From NCBI GenBank assembly GCA_965205725.1, contig OZ242189.1, forward strand, positions 1,736,001-1,800,000: 64,000 bases of DNA. Reading direction: 5' to 3'. The stretch's first letter is position 1; each line of letters begins with the position of its first letter. Shown one piece after another: positions 18,017-26,241 of the stretch. The translations under genes and the position numbers were made by a program. Origin of the DNA: G965205725 sp965205725 (lineage in GTDB: Bacteria > Pseudomonadota > Gammaproteobacteria > Pseudomonadales > Halieaceae). Under the pieces are notes generated by a model. The model was not told where the DNA came from, did not search any database, and worked only from the letters and a program-made list of their open reading frames with translations.

Positions 18017-18694
18017 ATGAGTCTTGCGGATAAATCAGTCGTCGTGACAGGGGCCAACGGAAACCTCGGTTTAACGGTCGCAAAAACAGCGCTCAATCAG
18101 GGGGCCAAAGTCACAATGTTAGACATTGTCTTTAGCGGCGAAGCACTCAAATTAGACGCCCAGCGCCATGCAATCAATTTGCTGGACACTGAGGCGACTA
18201 CAGCGTGCATCCACTCCCTCGGACAGATTGATGCGCTGTGTAATATCACCGGCGGTTTCGATATGGGGGCAGCGGTTCACGAGGCCAGTGACGAGCAGTG
18301 GGACACAATGTTCGCCCTTAATGTGAAAACTCTACTCAACACAGTTCGCGCCACAGTACCGGGGATGCAGGCGCAAAAATCCGGCGCCATTATCAACATA
18401 GGTGCAGCAGCCGCAGTTAAAGGTGAGGCATTAATGAGCCCTTATCTGGTATCCAAAAGCGCGGTTATTCGCATCACAGAGTCCATGGCCGATGAGCTTA
18501 AAGGTGACGGTATCAGGGTCAATTGCGTACTCCCCGCCGTGTTTGACACGCCGCAGAACCGGGCGGCAATGCCCGATGCAGACTTTTCAGAATGGGTAAC
18601 ATCACAACACTTGGCAGATACCGTCTGTTTTCTTGCCTCAAACGCAGCCAGTGGTATTGTCGGCGCCAGTGTGCCGGTCAAGAATTTAATGTAG
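18017..18694 (+). CDS. Short-chain dehydrogenase/reductase
   Basis: 225 residues from ATG 18017. The upstream ATG at 17978 lies inside a likely -10 box (TATGAT, 17976-17981), so I reject it as the start. NAD(P)-binding GANGNLG and the catalytic YLVSK (Tyr-X-X-X-Lys) are present, with the SDR Ser region at INIGAAAAVKG. NITGGFDMGAA replaces the usual NNAG motif. The C-terminus is short. The substrate is unknown. It reads toward pyk, with a separate promoter for pyk. Confidence 0.88.
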   Translation: MSLADKSVVVTGANGNLGLTVAKTALNQGAKVTMLDIVFSGEALKLDAQRHAINLLDTEATTACIHSLGQIDALCNITGGFDMGAAVHEASDEQWDTMFALNVKTLLNTVRATVPGMQAQKSGAIINIGAAAAVKGEALMSPYLVSKSAVIRITESMADELKGDGIRVNCVLPAVFDTPQNRAAMPDADFSEWVTSQHLADTVCFLASNAASGIVGASVPVKNLM

Positions 18695-18719
18695 GAATTC
18701 CCATAAGTACCGCACCACC

Positions 18720-18748
18720 TGTGACTTTCACGGGATAGCGCGTATACT
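18720..18748 (+). promoter_or_regulatory. Probable pyk promoter giving a very short leader
   Basis: A -10 box TATACT lies at 18743-18748 and a weak -35 TGTGAC at 18720-18725, with 17-bp spacing. The expected transcription start is only a few bases before the pyk ATG (18757), and no Shine-Dalgarno is visible before that ATG. This suggests a leaderless or nearly leaderless transcript. Confidence 0.45.
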
Positions 18749-18756
18749 GCGCCGCC

Positions 18757-20160
18757 ATGCGCAAAACCAAAATTATCTGCACCATCGGCCCCGCCACATC
18801 AAGCTATGACATTCTGGAAAAGCTCGCGCACGCGGGCATGAATGTTGTGCGCCTGAATATGTCTCACGGCGATTACGATTTCTGTGCTGAAATCATTAAA
18901 CGAATTCAGACCCTCAATACCAAGCTGCCTTATCCTGTTGCCATATTGCTGGACACACAGGGGCCAGAGATTCGTACCGGCGAGATGGATGCCGCACTCG
19001 ACCTGAAAGAAGGCGATATTATTTCCGTAGTTGCACGCGGCGCGGAAGATGTCGAAGAGAACTCGCTGATGGTCAATTATGGTGATCTCATGAAAGACAT
19101 GAGCGTCGGTGATCGCCTCACTGTAGACAACGGCCTGATCAATTTAGAAATTCTGGCAGTGGAAGAGCGAGTAATGCAATGCAAAGTTATTGACGGCGGC
19201 CTACTCAAGAGCAAGCGTCACGTTAATCTACCCGGCATTCGCGTGAATCTCCCAGCAATCACCGAGAAAGATAAAAAGGATATACAGTTCGGCTTGGACA
19301 TGGATGTGGATTTTATCGCGCTTTCCTTTGTACGCGAGGCCGCAGATGTTCAGCAACTGAACAATCTAATGGGGAGAAAACGCGGCAAAGTTAAAGTGAT
19401 CGCTAAAATTGAAGACCAGGAAGGCGTAAAAAACATCAATGAGATCATTGAGGCGGCTGACGGCATAATGGTTGCTCGCGGAGACCTGGGCTGTGAAATG
19501 GATTTCTGGGAATTACCCCACGCCCAGCGTCGAATGGTTCGCTCCTGCGCTCAACAGGGCAAGCGCGTTATTGTCGCCACTCACCTGATGGAGTCGATGA
19601 TTGAAAACCCGATGCCGACACGCGCCGAAGTAACTGACGTTGCCAATGCGGTATACGAAGAGGCTGACGCAATCATGTTGTCCGGCGAGACCACCGTGGG
19701 CAAGTATCCGATTAAGTGTGTAGAGGCGATGGTCAAAATTGCCGAAACGGTCGAAAAGTATCGCGGCCTTGCCTTTACTGAAGACCTCATTAAGAGTCAT
19801 CACAAACAAAATATCGCTGCAAGCGCTGTTCACCTTGCTGAATCTTTACCGGCCAAGGCCATCGTCGTTATCACTCGTCGTGGAAGGATGGCAAACTATG
19901 TAACCAACTGTCACCCGCAGCAGTCGGTCATTCACGCATTTAGCAACGATGGTCGCACTCGTCGCCAATTAGCACTGAACCGCAATGTGTATTCCCACAA
20001 ATTGATGTTTAGCAGTGATCCCGAAAAAACCCTAAAAAAAGCGTTCAATACACTGTTGAGCCTGGATGGTTTTAGTGCGAGTGATCACGTCGTTGTTATT
20101 TCAGATACCCTTAGCGGCTCCGGTATTGATGCCGTGCAGGTGCGAACCCTGGAAGAATAA
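18757..20160 (+). CDS. pyk: Pyruvate kinase
   Basis: 467 residues, full length. The start TKIICTIGPATSSYD is diagnostic. KVIAKIEDQEGVKNI carries the active-site lysine and metal-binding Glu. GIMVARGDLGCEM and TRAEVTDVANAVYEEADAIMLSGETTVGKYP form the A/B domain catalytic core. The C-terminal allosteric domain includes VVITRRGRMANYV. The enzyme catalyses PEP + ADP to pyruvate + ATP in glycolysis. It probably has its own promoter (see 18720-18748). Confidence 0.97.
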   Translation: MRKTKIICTIGPATSSYDILEKLAHAGMNVVRLNMSHGDYDFCAEIIKRIQTLNTKLPYPVAILLDTQGPEIRTGEMDAALDLKEGDIISVVARGAEDVEENSLMVNYGDLMKDMSVGDRLTVDNGLINLEILAVEERVMQCKVIDGGLLKSKRHVNLPGIRVNLPAITEKDKKDIQFGLDMDVDFIALSFVREAADVQQLNNLMGRKRGKVKVIAKIEDQEGVKNINEIIEAADGIMVARGDLGCEMDFWELPHAQRRMVRSCAQQGKRVIVATHLMESMIENPMPTRAEVTDVANAVYEEADAIMLSGETTVGKYPIKCVEAMVKIAETVEKYRGLAFTEDLIKSHHKQNIAASAVHLAESLPAKAIVVITRRGRMANYVTNCHPQQSVIHAFSNDGRTRRQLALNRNVYSHKLMFSSDPEKTLKKAFNTLLSLDGFSASDHVVVISDTLSGSGIDAVQVRTLEE

Positions 20161-20201
20161 GCAAACTCCCGACCTGGAAGCCTGTCCGACTTAGGACTGT
20201 G

Positions 20202-20819
20202 CTACTGCGGAAAAGCCGGATTAACCGCCTTAATTGTCTTAACCACATCCAAAAAAAGATTGTTCACTTCTTTGAGTTTAAAGCCAGCCGCGCGCACATT
20301 GGCGACGGTGGTACGATTCATATCTGGCCCCAATTTGCGACTCAGCTGCGTCATCACATCCATCATGATTTTAAACGGGTAGTATTGCGAACCTGTATGC
20401 TCGAACATAAACAGCTCACCGCCAGGCTTTAACACCCGCCGCAGTGATTTCAAGCCTTCGACCGGGTTTGGTACCGAGCAGAAGGTACACGAGGTAAAAA
20501 CCTGATCGAAGCTACTGTCTGCATAGCTCATATCATGCACGTCCATCACTTCCGCACTGATATCGCCCTCGTATGCACCCATTCTTGGTTTGGCCACCTC
20601 AAGCATCTTTGGACTAATATCAATTGCAGTAATATCTTTGCCTTCGGGAAAAGTCGCAATATCAAGGCCAGTTCCCAATGCCAAAAACAGAACCTTGCCA
20701 TTCATATTGGAAAACAATTCTTCTTTGAAAGGCTTCCACCGCTTCTCGGCACCTCTGCCCGCCATCAGATCAAAATTTGGCGCAGCTTTATCCCATTTAC
20801 GCTGTGTGTACTCATCCAT
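20202..20819 (-). CDS. Class I SAM-dependent methyltransferase
   Basis: 205 residues from ATG 20819; the open frame runs further upstream, but that part overlaps the preceding gene and looks non-native. Motif I is VLFLALGTGLDIATFP, with ITAIDISPKMLEVAKPR as the SAM-binding acidic loop. DVHDMSYADSSFDQVFTSCTFCSVPNP and LRRVLKPGGELFMFEHTGS complete the Methyltransf_11-type core. The substrate is unknown. The start overlaps the stop of the upstream membrane-protein gene (ATGGATGA), so the two are translationally coupled. Confidence 0.88.
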   Translation of the reverse strand: MDEYTQRKWDKAAPNFDLMAGRGAEKRWKPFKEELFSNMNGKVLFLALGTGLDIATFPEGKDITAIDISPKMLEVAKPRMGAYEGDISAEVMDVHDMSYADSSFDQVFTSCTFCSVPNPVEGLKSLRRVLKPGGELFMFEHTGSQYYPFKIMMDVMTQLSRKLGPDMNRTTVANVRAAGFKLKEVNNLFLDVVKTIKAVNPAFPQ

Positions 20820-21189
20820 AATGCTTGACTCCACGCAATGAGTTATTAACCACCCAGATAAAGACCAAACTAACCAGGCCACACACCGCACCGACTCGCA
20901 GCGCCTCCAGCGACTCAAAGGTTTCCATTGCGGCCCACATACCCACGGCCATACCGCTCACCATCCCGGTCATCATGGCCGGCAGCATGATTTCCATCGC
21001 ACCAAAGAAGATCGCAAACGGGAAAAACAAAATTGTGGCCACCACCATACCGACAACCATTGCCAATATCATAGCCACAAACATATTCCATCCCACTCCG
21101 ATCAGCATGGCGCACAACCAACCAGCTACAGCACCCACAACAATATTTGCCGCCAAGTCTCCCAATACGAAATACAATCGGTGATCCAC
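20812..21189 (-). CDS. Met/Gly-rich multi-pass membrane protein
   Basis: 125 residues with four or five hydrophobic helices (about 9-30, 33-52, 55-80 and 96-115). The helices are unusually rich in Met, Gly and Val (FVAMILAMVVGMVVATILFF, MLPAMMTGMVSGMAVGMWAAM). Such glycine/methionine-rich helices pack closely and may bind soft metals, but no metal motif can be claimed. No family is recognised. It is coupled to the methyltransferase gene that follows. Confidence 0.72.
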   Translation of the reverse strand: MDHRLYFVLGDLAANIVVGAVAGWLCAMLIGVGWNMFVAMILAMVVGMVVATILFFPFAIFFGAMEIMLPAMMTGMVSGMAVGMWAAMETFESLEALRVGAVCGLVSLVFIWVVNNSLRGVKHYG

Positions 21190-21240
21190 ACTAATATCCT
21201 GTCACAGTTGCGCTTTCACAAAATTCTACACATTTTGCAC

Positions 21241-21492
21241 TTATAGTCCAAAATAGTTGCCGTGGTCATCTGGCAGCGTGTAGCCGCCGGGAATGTCACC
21301 GCTACTCTTTATGACTCGCCCTATCGCGCACTCTGAAACCAACACGGTGACGGCTCGATAAATACGGTTGTCCGTGTCATTGAACAGGCTCACCCGAGTC
21401 AAGGCATAACCTTCCGCAGTCGCGTCAATGTCAGGGCCAAACAGACTTAGGGAAAGGAGCATTCGGTACAGCGGGCTGACATTCATTGTCAT
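21241..21492 (-). CDS. Possible small hypothetical protein
   Basis: 83 codons in the 408-bp gap between the membrane protein and the GST gene. The product has normal amino-acid composition (for example ALTRVSLFNDTDNRIYRAVTVLVSE), but there is no recognised domain, signal peptide or clear ribosome-binding site. It may be a real small gene or the remains of a longer one; the rest of the gap holds nothing I can name. Confidence 0.35.
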   Translation of the reverse strand: MTMNVSPLYRMLLSLSLFGPDIDATAEGYALTRVSLFNDTDNRIYRAVTVLVSECAIGRVIKSSGDIPGGYTLPDDHGNYFGL

Positions 21493-21597
21493 TCGAAGAT
21501 CGCACCAGGTCGCAGCCGGGCGGCAGTGTCTCGCGGCGGCACCCTGTGCACAATAAACGGGCAGGAGTCCGCAATGACTAACCCGGAAGCCTTACCG

Positions 21598-22281
21598 CTA
21601 CTTGCTGGCAGTCTGGCTCTGAGCCATATAGCTTTGAATATATCGAGTAAACTCAGGTTCGCTGGCCAGCCGATCCTGTTCAATTGTACGTGCAATATCC
21701 GAGTTTCTCATGCTTCTGTTCCAGTCCTTCATGCCAGGGATTTCGGCGAGGATATCCCAGTCCAATTGCCTGGATCCAATAGTCCCTACCACTGCATTTA
21801 CATAATGTACATATACATCAGCCATGGTCATTTCATCACCGGAAATAAAGGGAGAAAACTGACACAAGCGCTGCATCGCACCAATACCTCGATGGGTCAC
21901 ATGGCGTACTTCTGTTTTAACGGCTTCGGGTGCAACCCTTTCCGAGAAGGCATACGCGATTAAGCGACGGCTTGGGAGCTCTAGATACAGTTCTGAGACT
22001 TTCATGATTTGTCGGACTGCTGCTCGCAAGCCAGGGTCGGTTGGATACAGGGGCTTATCAGGATAAGTCTCTTCCAGATAATCGCAAATTACCATAGATT
22101 CTGAAATATGCTGGCCGTCTTCGGTCGTTATTGCAGGAATTTTTCCCACTGGACTAATTGCCAGCCACTCCTCATCGACGCTGTAGATCAGATGCTCTGA
22201 AAAAGGAATTTCCTTGTACAGCAGTACGTATTTCGCAATATTGTAATAGTTGCTAGCTGCAAATCCGTGCAAAGTTATCAT
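21598..22281 (-). CDS. Glutathione S-transferase family protein
   Basis: 227 residues. The N-terminal thioredoxin-like domain starts MITLHGFAASNYYNIAKYVL and contains the cis-proline/ES motif (GKIPAITTEDGQHISESMVICDYLEETYPD). The all-alpha C-terminal domain follows (LRAAVRQIMKVSELYLELPSRRLI...). A stretch near FISGDEMTMADVYVHY matches the usual N-capping/hydrophobic staple region. The substrate is not predictable. It stands alone on the minus strand upstream of the wax synthase gene. Confidence 0.88.
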   Translation of the reverse strand: MITLHGFAASNYYNIAKYVLLYKEIPFSEHLIYSVDEEWLAISPVGKIPAITTEDGQHISESMVICDYLEETYPDKPLYPTDPGLRAAVRQIMKVSELYLELPSRRLIAYAFSERVAPEAVKTEVRHVTHRGIGAMQRLCQFSPFISGDEMTMADVYVHYVNAVVGTIGSRQLDWDILAEIPGMKDWNRSMRNSDIARTIEQDRLASEPEFTRYIQSYMAQSQTASK

Positions 22282-22361
22282 GAGGTATGTGCTCTCTATT
22301 GATCATAGTGAAAATACAAATGCGGGCACTAAAGCACAGGCCACAGAGCATGAACAAGCAC

Positions 22362-23921
22362 TCAAACAGACCTGGTCAGGTTTTGCCGGTCAACCTGTTT
22401 GGTAGTCGACTTTCTCTTGGGTGTAGCTTTCTTCGCCGTCACTTTCTTTTTAGCTGCAGGCTTCTTCCTGACAACGGGTTTCTTCCTCGGAGTTACTGTC
22501 GTTTCAAAACTTGTGGTAGCAATACCTGCTGCATTCTCCAGGTCGACAAGTGCTTGTTCTATATAATCAATAAGACGCTGTATGTGCGGCAGCGACCGGC
22601 GACAGGCCATAATCCCAAAATCAACATTCTTGTCGTAAGTTACCATCGTAATGTTCAGCGCGACTCCGTCGGTCACAATTGACGCTGGATAGGAACCATC
22701 CATGCGCGCCCCATTCCAATACATAGGCTCTAAAATACCGGGCACGTTGGAAATAACCGTGTTATAAGGCGGGAATTTGCTAGCCAAACCTAAGGGCACT
22801 AGCAACATGCCAGGGACTTGCAGCAACACGCTGAACAACTGCGCTTCGTTTGACGACATTTGGAAGAAAAATTCCTTACCGGCTCTGGCCGAGTTGCGAA
22901 TAATTTCAAATCGCCTGGCTGGGTCAGCTTCTGTCGTAGCTAAATCCACACCAATGCTACCCACTGCATTTGTAGAGTCCATGTCACCGGGACGTCGCAG
23001 AGATACCGGCACCATGGCCTTGAGGGATTGCTCGGGCAGTTCTGCGTAGTTTTGCATGTACAGACGCAACCCGCCTGCGCACATGGCCATAACAGCATCG
23101 TTAAAAGTGCCGTCAAAGACCTTACCCACTGCGCGAATACGCGCAAATGGCCAGGTTTGCGCGACAAATCGCCTGGCCCCTGCAATAGATGTATTGATGG
23201 AACTGCGTGGCACCTTCAAAAACGGCAGCATCAAGCCTTCTTCTTTGCCACGCCAAGCATTCACGGTGCGCCGCAAAGCGCCTGCTATCTCAGTTCCACT
23301 GTCGAAGGTGGCTTTTACTACATCTGCTACATTGCGGATTTCCTGACCAGTGAACGAATCGGGAAACTGACGCCGCATCGCTGCACGATAGCGCTCACCT
23401 GCGGCCAAGGATAGCGGCGAATCTATAATGCGCTCGTCAGGGTTACTGGACAGCATACTGCGCGTTAAATGTATTGATGTTGCTCCATCGACTGCCGCAT
23501 GATGGGTTTTTGTGTACACCGCGAACTGCCTGTTTTGCAACCCTTCAATCAGGTGCATTTCCCACAGAGGACGACTTCGGTCTAGCAGGGTGCTATGCAA
23601 ACGTGAGACCAGGCGGAACAGCTCTCTGTACCGCCCAGGTTTCGGTAGTGCCGAATGACGAATATGATAGTCGATATCTACCGCCTTATCTTTCTCCCAA
23701 TACATTGGGCCAACAACACCGAGTACACCCGTTTTCAATTTTTCACCATACGGTGGCTGAAAGCTATCAACGGTGCGCAGCATTTCGGCAAGGCCGTGCA
23801 AAAACTCCTGTTCGTTAACCCCTTCGGGCAAGGTGTACAAGCTAACACCACCAACATGCATCGGAGATTCGCGGTTTTCGCTAATCAGAAAACCCGCATC
23901 TAAATAATTTAGCTTCTTCAT
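22362..23921 (-). CDS. Wax ester synthase / diacylglycerol acyltransferase (WS/DGAT)
   Basis: 519 residues. The catalytic HHAAVDG motif (HHxxxDG) is at residues 140-146, in the N-terminal acyltransferase domain. The start MKKLNYLDAGFLISENRESPMHVGG and the NVPGILEPMYWNGARM region are typical of bacterial WS/DGAT. The enzyme esterifies long-chain alcohols or diacylglycerol with acyl-CoA for storage lipid. The last ~41 residues (479-519) form an unusual Lys/Pro/Ala-rich tail (RKKPAAKKKVTAKKATPKRK) resembling histone-H1-like tails. It is not part of the acyltransferase fold and may bind anionic surfaces such as lipid bodies or nucleic acid. Confidence 0.92.
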   Translation of the reverse strand: MKKLNYLDAGFLISENRESPMHVGGVSLYTLPEGVNEQEFLHGLAEMLRTVDSFQPPYGEKLKTGVLGVVGPMYWEKDKAVDIDYHIRHSALPKPGRYRELFRLVSRLHSTLLDRSRPLWEMHLIEGLQNRQFAVYTKTHHAAVDGATSIHLTRSMLSSNPDERIIDSPLSLAAGERYRAAMRRQFPDSFTGQEIRNVADVVKATFDSGTEIAGALRRTVNAWRGKEEGLMLPFLKVPRSSINTSIAGARRFVAQTWPFARIRAVGKVFDGTFNDAVMAMCAGGLRLYMQNYAELPEQSLKAMVPVSLRRPGDMDSTNAVGSIGVDLATTEADPARRFEIIRNSARAGKEFFFQMSSNEAQLFSVLLQVPGMLLVPLGLASKFPPYNTVISNVPGILEPMYWNGARMDGSYPASIVTDGVALNITMVTYDKNVDFGIMACRRSLPHIQRLIDYIEQALVDLENAAGIATTSFETTVTPRKKPVVRKKPAAKKKVTAKKATPKRKSTTKQVDRQNLTRSV

Positions 23922-24096
23922 ACACTTTCCTTAACGGTTGTCTAAATAAACTATAGCAATGTTTGGCGCTTTCTACCGCTGAAAAGAAAATTAGAACAAT
24001 CCGGGTCAGCCGACCCAGGGAAGTTTGCGCCAGACCCCAGCGAACCGCCTAAGCTCAAAAATAAAAAAGCCTGGCAAAACCGAGTACTTTCATATG

Positions 24097-24186
24097 TGGC
24101 GGAGAGCGAGGGATTCGAACCCTCGATAGGGATTAACCTATACACCCTTAGCAGGGGCGCGCCTTCAGCCGCTCGGCCAGCTCTCC
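24097..24186 (-). tRNA. tRNA-Ser (anticodon GCU)
   Basis: A 90-nt class II tRNA on the minus strand. The acceptor GGAGAGC begins the gene, the anticodon loop is CUGCUAA (anticodon GCU), and a long variable arm precedes the T arm GGUUCGAAUCC. An encoded CCA ends it. The position directly downstream of csrA is the conserved gammaproteobacterial order. Confidence 0.97.
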
Positions 24187-24241
24187 GTAAGGCGCGGCAT
24201 AATACCAACACCGTAGAGGAAATCAAAGACCGAACAGCCCC

Positions 24242-24430
24242 TTATTCTGCGCGATTTAAGGACTCGTTTTCGCCCTGAATACGGTTGTAAATTTCTTCAC
24301 GATGTACTGCGACATGCCTGGGTGCGTTTACTCCCAAACGTACCTGATTACCCTTGACCCCAAGGACAGTAACCGTGACTTCATCGCCAATTATTAAGGT
24401 TTCGCCAATGCGTCGCGGAAGAATTAACAT
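24242..24430 (-). CDS. csrA: Carbon storage regulator CsrA
   Basis: 62 residues beginning MLILPRRIGETLIIGDEVTV; the frame is open 14 codons upstream, but the conserved CsrA start is ATG 24430. GNQVRLGVNAPRHVAVHREEIY carries the RNA-binding Arg (near residue 44) and the beta-strand core. It is a dimeric RNA-binding protein that blocks translation at GGA motifs and controls carbon flux, motility and biofilm genes. It lies between lysC and tRNA-Ser, the conserved order. Confidence 0.97.
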   Translation of the reverse strand: MLILPRRIGETLIIGDEVTVTVLGVKGNQVRLGVNAPRHVAVHREEIYNRIQGENESLNRAE

Positions 24431-24566
24431 AGCATTGTCCCTGTTTGAATGACCGGCGCGCAGCTCTGCCAATGCACGTCAGAATTGATGCACTGACCAG
24501 CACACTCCCTTTTTCATGTAGCGTTTAAGTCTCTCTTAGCTGGCGTTAATGACAACAGTTAACGAC

Positions 24567-25796
24567 TTACTCAACAAGTTCCTCATCTAAACCAAAAGCT
24601 GAATGCAGAGAACGCACTGCCAATTCGAGGAATTTTTCGTCAATCACTACAGATATCTTAATTTCAGATGTAGTAATCATCTGAATGTTAATACCAACCT
24701 CCGCCAGGGTGGCAAACATTTGACTGGCAACACCCGCATGAGAACGCATTCCCACACCCACCAGCGAGACTTTTCCAATTTTGTCGTCGGTGCGCACTTC
24801 CCGGGCATTTAACTCGTCAGCAACTTCATTCACGATTGACGAAGCCCGGCCCATATCATTCCGGTGCACGGTGAAAGTGAAGTCAGTACTCTTATCCTCA
24901 GCCACATTCTGCACGATCACATCGACTTCAATATTGGCCGCGCCAATTGGGCCGAGAATTTTGTGCGCCACACCCGGGGTGTCCGGAACACCCAAAACAG
25001 TAATTTTTGCTTCATCACGAGTGAAGGCAATACCTGCAATTGTCGGTGCTTCCATATCGCTTTCTTCCTCAATTCTAATCAGCGTGCCTGGGCCATCCTG
25101 AAAACTGTGTAATACCCGCAGCGGCACATTGTATTTACCTGCAAATTCAACGGCTCGAATCTGCAGCACCTTCGAGCCCATACTGGCCATTTCCAGCATT
25201 TCCTCGAAGGTAATCGAATCCAAACGGCGGGCGCCATCGACCATACGTGGATCAGTGGTATAAACACCATCTACATCAGTATAGATCTGACACTCGTCGG
25301 CTTTTAGGGCAACGGCGAGAGCGACAGCCGTAGTATCTGAACCACCGCGTCCAAGGGTAGTAATATTGCCCCCCTCGTCCACACCCTGAAACCCCGCGAC
25401 TACGATAATGTGACCCGCCTTCAGGTCTTCATGTATACGTTGATCATCAATTTCTTTAATTCTCGCTTTGGTGTGAACATCATCAGTGAGAATACGCACC
25501 TGGCCGCCGTTATAGGACTTGGCGGGAACACCGCGCCTGGTCAGCGCCATACTCAGCAGAGCAGTCGTTACCTGCTCGCCAGTGCTGACCAGCACGTCCA
25601 TCTCGCGAGGTGCTGGCAGATCCTGAATTTCATGGGCCAGTGCAATCAAACGATTGGTTTCGCCGCTCATCGCAGAGACCACAACCACCAGGTCGTGCCC
25701 TCGTTCTCGAAACGACACCAATTTATCCGCAACAGCTTCGATTTTCTCGACACTGCCGACGGAAGTGCCGCCAAATTTTTGAACAATTAAACTCAT
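24567..25796 (-). CDS. lysC: Aspartate kinase
   Basis: 409 residues from ATG 25796 (MSLIVQKFGGTSVGSVEKIE). KFGGTSV is the ATP-binding motif. TLGRGGSDTTAVALA and DVDGVYTTDPR complete the kinase domain. Two ACT regulatory domains follow (ITVLGVPDTPGVAHKILGPI and VSLVGVGMRSHAGVASQMF). It catalyses the first step of Lys/Thr/Met synthesis. It lies downstream of alaS and upstream of csrA. Confidence 0.97.
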   Translation of the reverse strand: MSLIVQKFGGTSVGSVEKIEAVADKLVSFRERGHDLVVVVSAMSGETNRLIALAHEIQDLPAPREMDVLVSTGEQVTTALLSMALTRRGVPAKSYNGGQVRILTDDVHTKARIKEIDDQRIHEDLKAGHIIVVAGFQGVDEGGNITTLGRGGSDTTAVALAVALKADECQIYTDVDGVYTTDPRMVDGARRLDSITFEEMLEMASMGSKVLQIRAVEFAGKYNVPLRVLHSFQDGPGTLIRIEEESDMEAPTIAGIAFTRDEAKITVLGVPDTPGVAHKILGPIGAANIEVDVIVQNVAEDKSTDFTFTVHRNDMGRASSIVNEVADELNAREVRTDDKIGKVSLVGVGMRSHAGVASQMFATLAEVGINIQMITTSEIKISVVIDEKFLELAVRSLHSAFGLDEELVE

Positions 25797-26241
25797 AGAC
25801 TCACGGTGGCGCATCTAACGCCTAAAAGCAGGCTTTTCGGCCCCCAAAAAGGCGCGCTATTAAACACCAAATAGCCAGAAAATTAAATACTTTGTGCGGG
25901 TTCAATACCTGTGAGACAAATCAGGCCAGCTTCGGTATGGTTTGATGCGCAGGCTTTTGCTCTGCATCGGGTCGTCTCCCGTGTGGATTTAATCACTCAC
26001 AAGCGACCAGGTTCTTGGAAATACGGGGATCACGACCTGTGGATTGGATGGATAAGTCTACGACTTACCCACCACTCCACAGGCGCAATAACAATCGTCC
26101 AAAAGTCTCATAGGTATCTGAACCATGACATACTTAGGGGATTATTGTCGATCTTATGCCGCACAGCAGAACAGCCACCAGAGAACCCCTGCTCAGCGTT
26201 CGCGGATTTTACGAACTTCATTCACGACAACTCGGCAACAA
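25797..26241. other. Unusually long alaS-lysC gap without a gene
   Basis: 445 bp between alaS and lysC. No minus-strand frame is credible; plus-strand frames here run on into the complement of alaS and look like shadows. No tRNA or repeat was seen. It may hold the lysC promoter and leader; no terminator-antiterminator structure or lysine-riboswitch signature was recognised by eye. Confidence 0.5.
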
